Shown in pieces: positions 1 to 5,036 of a stretch of 5,036 nt of DNA (position 1 is the first letter of the stretch; the number at the start of each line of letters is the position of its first letter). The position numbers and the translations under genes were made by a program. The stretch is taken from assembly GCA_903879995.1 (NCBI GenBank), contig CAIRNW010000188.1, forward strand, positions 1 through 5,036. Direction: 5' to 3'. A model generated the notes under the pieces. The model did not search any database and had not been told where the DNA came from. It worked only from the letters and a program-made list of their open reading frames with translations. Source of the DNA: an uncultured Bacteroidota bacterium (GTDB taxonomy: Bacteria > Bacteroidota > Bacteroidia > Chitinophagales > Chitinophagaceae).

Positions 1-161
1 ATACCCGCATGTTTCAGTTTACCTTTTTGATAAGGAAGCTGAACTAGTGGAATAGCTCCTTCGAGTATCCAAAAGAATAAAAGTCCTCCGACTAAAAGGG
101 CTAGTCTTTCGGCAGGCCGTTGCTCAAGATCTTGAAAGTAGTTTATCCACTCCGGCCACAT
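1..161 (-). CDS. Sterol desaturase / fatty acid hydroxylase family protein, N-terminal fragment
   Basis: The minus strand reads open from an ATG at 161-159 to the window edge, giving 53 codons beginning MWPEWINYFQDLEQRPAERL. A hydrophobic stretch at about residues 20-40 (LALLVGGLLFFWILEGAIPL) looks like a first transmembrane helix, and a basic segment (QKGKLKHAG) follows. This start is what I recall for Bacteroidota members of the sterol desaturase / fatty acid hydroxylase superfamily. These are integral membrane di-iron enzymes that hydroxylate or desaturate lipids and carotenoids using histidine clusters. The histidine motifs would lie beyond the edge, so the catalytic part cannot be checked. 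The start codon lies 10 bases after the dnaN stop on the same strand, so co-transcription with dnaN is likely. No Shine-Dalgarno sequence is visible. The family call rests on recognition of the N-terminus only; the substrate is unknown. Confidence 0.72.
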   Translation of the reverse strand, partial: MWPEWINYFQDLEQRPAERLALLVGGLLFFWILEGAIPLVQLPYQKGKLKHAG

Positions 162-171
162 GATAAAAGGT

Positions 172-1287
172 TTATTGATTGAGCATCAATGGCATCACCA
201 ACATTTGGAGTTCTTCGTTTTCCGTAGTCTCTGAAGGACGCAGTATACCTGCTTTGTTTGGCGTAGAAAGTTCAACCATCACTTCTTCACTTTCCGTAGC
301 TCCTAGCATTTCAATTAAAAACTTGGCATTGAATGCAATTACCAGATCCTCTCCGTTATACTGACATTTCATGCGTTCGTTCCCTTCAAAACTAAAATCA
401 ACATCCTGGGCTGCTAATTGTAACTCGCTACCCGTAATACTCAATGCCACCTGATTGGTGCTTTTATTACTGAAAATACTTACCCGACGCAGCGCACTTT
501 GAAATGCAGCTTTATTTACTGTTAGCGTGTAAGGGTTACCCGTAGGAATTACCACTTTGTAGTCAGGAAAACGGGCATCGATAAGACGGCAACTCATTTG
601 AGTGGTACCGTAACGAATAAATAAATGATTACTGTTATAATTAATTGCCACCGCTTGCTCGGTATCCGGAATTGCCGCTTTAACCAAATTCAAGGGCTTC
701 TTGGGAACAATAAAAGAATCAGCTTTTGGACATTTGATATCCATGCGTTTGTAGCGAACTAATCGGTGTGCGTCAGTAGCCACACACTGAAATCCTTTTT
801 TGTCTAATTCAAAAAATACACCTGTCATTGCAGGACGGAGGTCATCATTGCTGGTGGCAAACAATGTTTTATTGATGGCGGTTAATAATGCCGTTGCACT
901 CATCTCAAAAGAAGTGGTATCATCGGCACTGGGTTCTTTTGGAAAGTTATCCGGATTTTCGCCCATCACTTTATATTTTCCATTGTCACTAGTAATTTCA
1001 ATGGCAAAATTCTTATCGATATTGAAGGTGAGTGGTTGATCGCCAATATTCTTTAAAGAGTCCATCAGGATGCGTGCAGGAATACAAACCTTTCCGGTAT
1101 CCTTAGCCTCGATATCTAATTGCACTCGCATCACCGTTTCCAGGTCGGTAGCCACCACCGTCAACTTATTTTTTTCTACCTCAAACAAAAAGTCCTCCAG
1201 AATGGGTAAAACTGTATTGGTGTTGATTACGCCTGAAATATGCTGCAGCTGTTTCAAAAGCACTGAGGAATTCGCAATGAATTTCAT
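172..1287 (-). CDS. dnaN: DNA polymerase III subunit beta (sliding clamp)
   Basis: This 371-residue protein has the usual length for a bacterial beta clamp, the ring-shaped homodimer that encircles DNA and tethers DNA polymerase III and other repair and replication proteins. The three clamp folds fall at roughly residues 1-120, 125-245 and 250-371. Recognisable clamp signatures are the start MKFIANSSVLLKQLQHISGV, LPILEDFLFEV (27-37), RPAMTGVFFE (151-160), VATDAHRLV (169-177), ARFPDYKVVIP (238-248) and the C-terminal MLVMPLMLNQ (362-371). The last of these corresponds to the MPM/MPL end that helps form the partner-binding pocket. The ATG at 1287 matches the usual family start, so no alternative is needed. 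The gene is not next to dnaA here, at least within the window. It is transcribed divergently from recX across 58 bases, and a membrane desaturase-like gene follows after 10 bases. No defect is visible. Confidence 0.97.
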   Translation of the reverse strand: MKFIANSSVLLKQLQHISGVINTNTVLPILEDFLFEVEKNKLTVVATDLETVMRVQLDIEAKDTGKVCIPARILMDSLKNIGDQPLTFNIDKNFAIEITSDNGKYKVMGENPDNFPKEPSADDTTSFEMSATALLTAINKTLFATSNDDLRPAMTGVFFELDKKGFQCVATDAHRLVRYKRMDIKCPKADSFIVPKKPLNLVKAAIPDTEQAVAINYNSNHLFIRYGTTQMSCRLIDARFPDYKVVIPTGNPYTLTVNKAAFQSALRRVSIFSNKSTNQVALSITGSELQLAAQDVDFSFEGNERMKCQYNGEDLVIAFNAKFLIEMLGATESEEVMVELSTPNKAGILRPSETTENEELQMLVMPLMLNQ

Positions 1288-1312
1288 ACCATTTCTATTG
1301 ATAGGTTGATGG

Positions 1313-1320
1313 CGAAACTA
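1313..1320 (-). promoter_or_regulatory. Possible dnaN -7 promoter element (weak)
   Basis: On the minus strand this reads TAGTTTCG, one mismatch from the Bacteroidota -7 consensus TAnnTTTG. It would place the transcription start roughly 20 bases before the dnaN ATG. No TTG-type -33 element is obvious upstream, so this is a weak suggestion only. Confidence 0.2.
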
Positions 1321-1332
1321 CTGATTTTATGG

Positions 1333-1340
1333 TAGATTTG
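1333..1340 (+). promoter_or_regulatory. Likely recX -7 promoter element, close to the start codon
   Basis: TAGATTTG matches the Bacteroidota sigma-factor -7 consensus TAnnTTTG exactly. It ends 5 bases before the recX ATG, so transcription would begin at or within a base or two of the start codon and the mRNA would be practically leaderless. The nearest upstream TTG (1306-1308) is 24 bases away, a little longer than the usual -33 to -7 spacing, so the -33 half is uncertain. The purine run GGAGGG at 1340-1345 touches the ATG and is too close to act as a normal ribosome binding site. Confidence 0.5.
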
Positions 1341-1345
1341 GAGGG

Positions 1346-1810
1346 ATGTATAAAAAGGCATTGACTCCCGAACAGGCACTACAAAAACTGCGTCATTACT
1401 GTGCATATCAGGAGCGTTCACACCAGGAAGTCCGTGAAAAACTCTTTCAGCTGGGGTGTCCTTCCCGGACTCATGATGAATTGATTAGCGCACTGATTCA
1501 GGACGATTATTTGAATGAAGAGCGCTTTGCCACTGCCTATGCTGGAGGAAAATGGAGGGCCAAGCATTGGGGACGAATTCGTATTAAGCTGGAACTCCAG
1601 CAACGAAAGGTCAGTGCCTACTGTATTCGAAAGGCCCTGGAGCAGATCGAAGAAGAGGATTATCAAAAGGTTTTGGAGGCGCAGGCTATTAAAAAGTATG
1701 AATCACTTAAGCAGTATCAGTATATAATTCGGAAGAAAAAAACAATTGATTATCTGGTCGGTCGTGGGTTTGAATCCACGCTGGTTCGTTCTATTGTTTC
1801 TAAACTTTAA
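1346..1810 (+). CDS. recX: Regulatory protein RecX
   Basis: The protein has 154 residues, normal for RecX, a small all-helical protein of tandem three-helix repeats. RecX binds along the RecA filament groove and limits RecA activity in recombination and SOS induction. Features seen are ALQKLRHYCAYQERSHQEVR (11-30) in the first repeat, the family hallmark DDYLNEERFATAYAGGKW (53-70), then RAKHWGRIRIKLELQQRKVS (71-90) in the second, and a third repeat ending DYLVGRGFESTLVRSIV (135-151). The ATG is the only sensible start: an in-frame stop (TGA at 1322-1324) lies upstream with no other initiation codon between. recA is not in the window. The gene is divergent from dnaN, and an omega-amidase gene follows 4 bases after the stop, so the two are probably co-transcribed. 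It appears intact. Confidence 0.93.
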   Translation: MYKKALTPEQALQKLRHYCAYQERSHQEVREKLFQLGCPSRTHDELISALIQDDYLNEERFATAYAGGKWRAKHWGRIRIKLELQQRKVSAYCIRKALEQIEEEDYQKVLEAQAIKKYESLKQYQYIIRKKKTIDYLVGRGFESTLVRSIVSKL

Positions 1811-1814
1811 TCGT

Positions 1815-2612
1815 ATGTCAAGTATTACAATTTCTTTGATACAAACCACCCTGCATTGGGAGAATAAGGGGGCTAATCGGCAGCATTTTGAAGAAAAAAT
1901 AGCATCACTTGCCGGAAAAACACAGGTGGTATTCTTACCAGAAATGTTTACTACGGGGTTTAGTATGAACCCTTCCCAATTGGCGGAAAATATGGAGGGT
2001 GAATCCTTGAAATGGATGCGAAAAATAGCAACTCAGTATCGTTTGATTTTGACCGGAAGTTTAATCATTGAAGAAGGCGGACATTATTTTAATAGATTGA
2101 TCTGGATGTTGCCTACTGGTGATTTCGGTTATTATGATAAGCGTCATTTATTTGCTTTTGCGGGAGAGGATCAACATTATACCGCAGGTAATAAGCGATT
2201 GATTACTACTGTTAATGGCTGGCGGTTCAATCTGCAGGTCTGTTATGACCTACGCTTTCCGGTATGGGCTCGGCAACAAACCAGTAATGACCAACCTGAA
2301 TATGATGTACTGGTGTATGTAGCCAATTGGCCAGAAAAAAGAAGACAAGCTTGGATCACACTGCTACAAGCCCGTGCCATTGAAAACCAGTGTTATGTAA
2401 TTGGTGTGAACAGAATTGGTGATGATGGAAAAGGAATTTATCACAGCGGGGATAGTATGGTGATTGATCCGTTAGGAGAGATCTTGTTCGCCCAAAAAGA
2501 TCAAGAAGCAATGCGTACGCTCACGCTGAACAAAGAAAGACTTACTGAGATCCGACAATCTCTGCCATTCCTAAAAGATGGGGATAAGTTTGGGATTGCT
2601 ACTGAATATTAG
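1815..2612 (+). CDS. Nitrilase-superfamily omega-amidase (YafV/NIT2-type)
   Basis: This 265-residue carbon-nitrogen hydrolase has the complete nitrilase catalytic triad: Glu43 in FLPEMFTTGFSM, Lys109 in YYDKRHLFAFAGED and Cys143 in QVCYDLRFPVWAR. FAGED (115-119) and VYVANWPEKRRQAW (167-180) followed by LLQARAIENQCYVIGVNR (183-200) are typical of the YafV / NIT2 branch. Family members hydrolyse omega-amides of 2-oxo acids, such as alpha-ketoglutaramate formed by glutamine transaminases, or act in related metabolite repair. The enzyme is expected in the cytosol. The open frame extends upstream to 1746 inside recX, but those 23 residues are unlike the family. The Met at 1815 directly precedes the expected first strand (ITISLIQTTLHW), so I start there. 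No Shine-Dalgarno sequence is visible; the 4-base gap after recX suggests coupled expression. The stop overlaps that of the convergent downstream gene. The exact substrate is inferred. Confidence 0.9.
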   Translation: MSSITISLIQTTLHWENKGANRQHFEEKIASLAGKTQVVFLPEMFTTGFSMNPSQLAENMEGESLKWMRKIATQYRLILTGSLIIEEGGHYFNRLIWMLPTGDFGYYDKRHLFAFAGEDQHYTAGNKRLITTVNGWRFNLQVCYDLRFPVWARQQTSNDQPEYDVLVYVANWPEKRRQAWITLLQARAIENQCYVIGVNRIGDDGKGIYHSGDSMVIDPLGEILFAQKDQEAMRTLTLNKERLTEIRQSLPFLKDGDKFGIATEY

Positions 2613-3613
2613 CTTCTGCGATATTGAGTCCAGGTGCAATATCCTTCTCGAGGCTCATAAATCTTGAACTTAATTACCACATGTATTGGATTACCAGCGG
2701 GGTCAACTGTAAAATAACCTTCCCCGTCCCCGTTTGAAAAATCATGAAACGTGAGTTTCCATTTTGGAATTTCTTTGGTCATCTTCCATTTTAGTGCATC
2801 GGCTGTTGTAAATGGTGTAATGGATAACTTGCCTCTTTTTCCATAATATAACCAAGTACCATCTTCATTTATCCGTACGGGCTCATAGTCCCCGGTAGAC
2901 CCGCTCTCATAGCCCCCATTTTTATAATCATTTCGAAGTACCTGGTTATACCATTTCCCAACAATCTTAACGAGTTGCTCTTTGTTGGTTCCGCTACTTC
3001 CAGCTTTTACCTCTTGCTGATATTGTTTGGCAATTGGTGGGGCTTTGGCAGCTTCACTATTCAAATCTGTTTGTATAACTGGATTGCGCATTGGTAAAAG
3101 TGTAGACTTTTCCATATCAATAGTGGATAGCCAAGATGAAATCTTACAAAGGTCCTCTAAGTAGAGGTAAGTAAATTTTCCCTCGTAAATACCAATTGGG
3201 TCACGCGTCAACTTAGCACGAAAGCGGTTATTTGTAGCATCAAATTGTGTTTCAATAGTATACTCATTGTATCGCCCGCCACTAAATCCTTTTTTATCTT
3301 TTGTATCTATGGTAGTGATTGCTTTATCAATACTACTTTTAAATGTGATGAAATCCTTTTCCGTAAGTAGGTTAATTTCTCGTTTATTTCCCAACGGGTT
3401 TATTGTATTGACAGTAACAGGATTAACATCAGTAATGGTAATGATCGCAAAATAGGAGGTATCTTTTTTTGCAGTTCTTATCTGCTGGATATACTCCAGT
3501 TTGATATTCTGAATTTCGGCTACGGTTAATTCGTTATTGATGCGGCGGGGCTGTGCCATGACCACTATAGGCATCATCATTACACCTAGTATAAAAGCAA
3601 GCTTGCTTTTCAT
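2609..3613 (-). CDS. Secreted protein of unknown function with beta-rich C-terminal domain
   Basis: I do not recognise this 334-residue protein. It starts with a clear Sec signal peptide (MKSKLAFILGVMMMPIVVMA, likely cut before Gln21; no lipobox Cys), so it should be periplasmic or exported. Residues 25-175 form a first region with alternating polar and hydrophobic strands (YFAIITITDVNPVTVNTI at 54-71, RYNEYTIETQFDA at 114-126). A low-complexity linker at about 185-212, rich in Ala, Gln, Ser and Gly, separates it from a C-terminal region at 213-334 that begins VKIVGKWYNQ. This region continues as short strands rich in aromatic residues, WLYYGKR (254-260), WKLTFHDF (285-292), GEGYFTV (297-303), HVVIKFKIYE (311-320) and YCTWTQYRR (325-333). 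The G-x-W start and strand pattern resemble a lipocalin-like barrel, which is inference only. It has just two cysteines (156 and 326), possibly disulfide-bonded. The ATG is supported by the signal peptide. An inverted repeat lies just upstream of the start. Confidence 0.75.
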   Translation of the reverse strand: MKSKLAFILGVMMMPIVVMAQPRRINNELTVAEIQNIKLEYIQQIRTAKKDTSYFAIITITDVNPVTVNTINPLGNKREINLLTEKDFITFKSSIDKAITTIDTKDKKGFSGGRYNEYTIETQFDATNNRFRAKLTRDPIGIYEGKFTYLYLEDLCKISSWLSTIDMEKSTLLPMRNPVIQTDLNSEAAKAPPIAKQYQQEVKAGSSGTNKEQLVKIVGKWYNQVLRNDYKNGGYESGSTGDYEPVRINEDGTWLYYGKRGKLSITPFTTADALKWKMTKEIPKWKLTFHDFSNGDGEGYFTVDPAGNPIHVVIKFKIYEPREGYCTWTQYRRS

Positions 3614-3615
3614 TG

Positions 3616-3623
3616 CAAAAATT
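3616..3623 (-). promoter_or_regulatory. Possible -7 promoter element of the secreted-protein gene
   Basis: On the minus strand this reads AATTTTTG, one mismatch from TAnnTTTG, and it ends 2 bases before the ATG at 3613. It is the same TTTG-next-to-ATG arrangement seen at higB. The region is very AT-rich, so a chance match is quite possible. Confidence 0.25.
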
Positions 3624-3651
3624 TATATCAATTTAAAAAAAATTGATATAA
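3623..3651. repeat. 12-bp inverted repeat upstream of the secreted-protein gene
   Basis: The arms TTATATCAATTT (3623-3634) and AAATTGATATAA (3640-3651) are perfectly complementary around a 5-base A loop. The repeat ends 9 bases before the start codon of the divergently oriented secreted-protein gene, where its core promoter should be. A dimeric repressor or activator site, or a weak hairpin in the 5' end of the transcript, are both possible. A terminator role is unlikely because the stem is almost all A and T and no gene ends here. Confidence 0.5.
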
Positions 3652-3803
3652 GAGACAAATCGACAATTTGTTAATCAAAGCTGAATAGTGTTTTTCAAGC
3701 CACAATTGGGGCATAATCATCAGCAAATGAATTCTTTTTCACTTGTTCACAAAGCTCAAATCAGTTTAATTCGTTTCAAACGCGAGTAAAAAATAAGAAA
3801 TCA

Positions 3804-3828
3804 AAAAGTTTACTATTAGTAAACTTTT
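3804..3828. promoter_or_regulatory. Palindromic operator candidate of the higBA operon
   Basis: The arms AAAAGTTTACTA (3804-3815) and TAGTAAACTTTT (3817-3828) are perfect reverse complements around a single T at 3816. The palindrome ends 11 bases before the higB ATG and abuts the TAnnTTTG element. In HigBA systems the XRE-type antitoxin, alone or with toxin, binds a palindrome at its own promoter and represses it. The position, symmetry and length fit this role well, although binding itself is inferred. Confidence 0.75.
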
Positions 3829-3829
3829 G

Positions 3830-3837
3830 TAATTTTG
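3830..3837 (+). promoter_or_regulatory. Likely higBA -7 promoter element
   Basis: TAATTTTG matches the TAnnTTTG consensus exactly and starts two bases after the palindrome, so a repressor bound there would block RNA polymerase. It ends only 2 bases before the higB ATG, so the transcript would start at or even slightly inside the start codon. The element lies within a tandem repeat of TTTTGTAA (3825-3832 and 3833-3840). No convincing -33 TTG is seen. Confidence 0.45.
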
Positions 3838-3839
3838 TA

Positions 3840-4148
3840 ATGTTTAATGTTATTGCCAGAAATACCATTTTACAATTTGCAGCCAAGTATCCCCGTGCTG
3901 CAAATTCTTTATATGAGTGGTATTATGAAATACTAAATGCTTCGTTCAAAGACTTTAATGAACTTAAGCAAGTGTATGGTAGTGCAAGCTTGGTAGGAGA
4001 CAATCGCGTGGTTTTCAATATTTGCGGTAATCACTATCGGCTGGTAGTGCGCGTAGTGTTTGATTACCGAGTTGTTCAAATAAAGTGGTTTGGTACACAT
4101 AGTGAGTATAATAAAATAAATGTCAAACTGGTTGAGTATAAAAGATAA
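3840..4148 (+). CDS. higB: HigB-family type II toxin (mRNA interferase)
   Basis: This 102-residue protein matches the HigB_toxin family (the MRVIAKK...F..HP..... type). It starts MFNVIARNTILQFAAKYPRAA and carries the conserved core SLVGDNRVVFNICGNHYRL (50-68), then VVRVVFDYRVVQIKWFGTHSEYNKI (69-93), where the family usually has GTHAEYDKI. HigB toxins have the RelE fold and cleave mRNA, generally at the ribosome. Arg67 and the GTHSEY segment are among the conserved positions. The toxin precedes its antitoxin by 3 bases, the reversed order typical of HigBA. The ATG at 3840 places the conserved V-I-A at residues 4-6 as expected; no other in-frame Met or GTG lies nearby. There is no Shine-Dalgarno sequence. 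The gene shows no frameshift or truncation, so the toxin looks potentially active. Confidence 0.92.
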   Translation: MFNVIARNTILQFAAKYPRAANSLYEWYYEILNASFKDFNELKQVYGSASLVGDNRVVFNICGNHYRLVVRVVFDYRVVQIKWFGTHSEYNKINVKLVEYKR

Positions 4149-4151
4149 AAG

Positions 4152-4508
4152 ATGTCTCCACAACTAATAAAAACAAAAAAGCAATATTTGAGTTACTTGA
4201 ACTGGGTAGCAGTCCAGTTAGATAAAGGAGTTAAGCCTACAACTCCTTTAGGTGAAAAGATTCAACTGGTTCTATTACTTATCAAGCATTACGAGGATAT
4301 TCATTATCAAATACCCAAACCTGATCCCATTAAAGTGATAAAGGAAAAAATGCGAGAGCAAGGTTTGCGGAATAAAGACCTTGTTGGGGAAGTAGGAAGT
4401 AAGGGATATGTTTCTGCTATATTAAACAAGAAGAAACCATTAACATTAGATTTGGCTAAGCTTTTTCATGAGAAGTTACAAATACCCGCATCTGTGCTTT
4501 TGTCTTAG
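4152..4508 (+). CDS. higA: HigA-family antitoxin with XRE-type helix-turn-helix
   Basis: The protein has 118 residues and the layout of the larger HigA antitoxins. An N-terminal helical part carries TPLGEKIQLVLLLIKHYEDI (31-50) and HYQIPKPDPIKVIKEKM (51-67), where the family commonly shows E-HYPIPPPDPIEAIKFRM. A C-terminal XRE/Cro helix-turn-helix follows (about 58-118), with LRNKDLVGEVGSKGYVSAIL (72-91) spanning the recognition region, then NKKKPLTLDLAKLFHEKL (92-109) and IPASVLL at the end. It should neutralise HigB by direct binding and repress the operon through the palindrome at 3804-3828. The 3-base gap after higB suggests translational coupling. The gene ends 5 bases from the stop of convergent thiL, with no terminator between. 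Confidence 0.92.
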   Translation: MSPQLIKTKKQYLSYLNWVAVQLDKGVKPTTPLGEKIQLVLLLIKHYEDIHYQIPKPDPIKVIKEKMREQGLRNKDLVGEVGSKGYVSAILNKKKPLTLDLAKLFHEKLQIPASVLLS

Positions 4509-4513
4509 AGTAT

Positions 4514-5036
4514 TTACTCTTTCAAATGGTTCCACCCCTGTGCTGTGATGGGATACTTGCTGCCGCCTTTTGTAAATAATTTGGCGCCTTGTTCCGCATC
4601 GGTCATATATCCGATCACACTAATTTGTTCATTGAGAACCAGCTTATCGTATTCGGATTGTGGAATTGTAAATAAGAGTTCGTAATCCTCACCACCACTT
4701 AATGCACAAGCTGTAGGATCCAGTTCAAATTTAAATGCTGCTTGTTTTGTTGCTTCTGCAATTGGAATTTTTTCTTCATAGAGTACACAGCCTAATTCAC
4801 TTTGCTTGCAGATATGTAAGATCTCAGAGCTAAGACCATCGCTGATGTCCATCATGGAAGTGGGTTGAATTTTTTGAGCAGCTAAAAATTCAATGATATC
4901 TTTTCTGGCTTCTGGTTTTAATAAACGGCCTACCACATATGCTTCGCCTTCCAGATCGGGTTGCACACCTGGACTTTCCAGATAAATCTTTTTTTCTCTT
5001 TCTAAAAACAACAATCCTATGTAAGAGGCTCCCAAA
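4514..5036 (-). CDS. thiL: Thiamine-phosphate kinase, C-terminal part
   Basis: The frame is open from the right edge to a TAA at 4516-4514, giving about 174 codons. This is roughly the C-terminal half of ThiL, usually near 320-350 residues. ThiL phosphorylates thiamine monophosphate with ATP to give thiamine diphosphate, the active cofactor, in the cytosol. Signatures are GASYIGLLFLEREKK at the edge (family: GDLG-A-GL-LLE), VGRLLKPEAR, MMDISDGLSSEILHI (the D-x-S-D-G-L motif shared with the PurM/SelD superfamily), and ALSGGEDYELLFTI, then a terminal GWNHLKE. The TTG near 5035 is not a real start; the gene continues upstream outside the window with its N-terminal ATP/Mg-binding part. It converges on higBA with 5 bases between the stops, so transcripts from either side probably run into each other. 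Confidence 0.95.
   Translation of the reverse strand, partial: LGASYIGLLFLEREKKIYLESPGVQPDLEGEAYVVGRLLKPEARKDIIEFLAAQKIQPTSMMDISDGLSSEILHICKQSELGCVLYEEKIPIAEATKQAAFKFELDPTACALSGGEDYELLFTIPQSEYDKLVLNEQISVIGYMTDAEQGAKLFTKGGSKYPITAQGWNHLKE

Noticed and set aside
179..1309. Three plus-strand reading frames of 61-79 codons (179-364, 800-1039, 1070-1309)
   Set aside because: They lie almost wholly opposite dnaN, which is a full-length conserved gene. Their translations are low-information, Ser/Leu/Val-rich antisense sequence with no recognisable family.
1340..1345. GGAGGG considered as a Shine-Dalgarno site for recX
   Set aside because: It touches the ATG with no spacer, and no suitable downstream ATG or GTG start exists. 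Part of it belongs to the promoter-like TAGATTTG and its downstream bases.
1418..1727. Reading frames on both strands inside recX (minus 1418-1666, plus 1515-1727)
   Set aside because: recX is complete and matches its family in its own frame; the alternatives show no motif and no start signal.
1746..1814. N-terminal extension of the amidase overlapping the end of recX
   Set aside because: The 23 extra residues are out-of-frame translation of recX. The family fold begins right after the Met at 1815.
3267..3455. 62-codon plus-strand frame inside the secreted-protein gene
   Set aside because: It is antisense to a gene supported by a good signal peptide. The hydrophobic translation is expected from the complementary strand of such sequence.
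3623..3651. Inverted repeat considered as an intrinsic terminator
   Set aside because: The stem is almost entirely A and T, has no following T run of the right kind on the plus strand, and no gene ends nearby in either direction.
3652..3803. Search for a small RNA, tRNA, short gene or attachment site in the spacer before the higBA operator
   Set aside because: The stretch is AT-rich without cloverleaf, repeat array, or a convincing short coding frame; I see nothing supportable in it.
3933..4163. 76-codon minus-strand frame across higB and the start of higA, considered as an antisense regulator
   Set aside because: It overlaps two well-supported genes, has no family resemblance and no promoter or start signal that I can see.
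4509..4513. Terminator between higA and thiL
   Set aside because: Only five bases separate the two stop codons and I see no GC-rich hairpin around them.

Overview
The window looks like ordinary chromosome from a member of the Bacteroidota, most likely a Chitinophagaceae-like genus. The reasons are the protein flavours (beta clamp, RecX, YafV-type amidase, ThiL), the near absence of usable Shine-Dalgarno sequences, and TAnnTTTG-type -7 promoter elements lying almost on top of start codons. The family-level assignment is inference from recall, not from a search. The sequence is densely packed: the longest stretch without a gene is 226 bases (3614-3839), and it holds two inverted repeats and promoter-like sequence.

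Left part (1-1287, minus strand): dnaN (DNA polymerase III beta sliding clamp, complete) is followed 10 bases later by the first 53 codons of a sterol desaturase / fatty acid hydroxylase family membrane protein, which runs off the left edge. Divergently from dnaN, across a 58-base gap, lie recX (RecA regulator, 1346-1810) and, 4 bases later, a nitrilase-superfamily omega-amidase of the YafV/NIT2 type (1815-2612). These two probably form a two-gene operon.

Middle part (2609-3613, minus strand): a secreted protein of unknown function with a signal peptide and a beta-rich C-terminal domain. Its stop codon overlaps that of the convergent amidase gene by 4 bases. A 12-base-pair inverted repeat lies just upstream of its start.

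Right part (about 3804-4508, plus strand): a complete HigBA-type toxin-antitoxin module in the HigBA order, with the RelE-fold mRNA interferase toxin first and the XRE-type antitoxin 3 bases after it. A near-ideal 25-base palindrome (12-base arms around a single T) sits directly in front of the toxin and is the obvious candidate operator for autoregulation by HigA/HigBA. The module ends 5 bases from the stop of a convergent thiL (thiamine-phosphate kinase), which runs off the right edge and so lacks its N-terminal part.

The genes do not form a single pathway. The window combines replication and recombination housekeeping, metabolite repair, thiamine cofactor synthesis, one secreted unknown and one toxin-antitoxin cassette tucked between unrelated genes. 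I found no insertion sequences, CRISPR arrays, tRNA, rRNA or convincing intrinsic terminators. The most interesting parts are the toxin-antitoxin control region, the TTTG-next-to-ATG promoter arrangement, and the uncharacterised secreted protein. I did not find a clearly new system.
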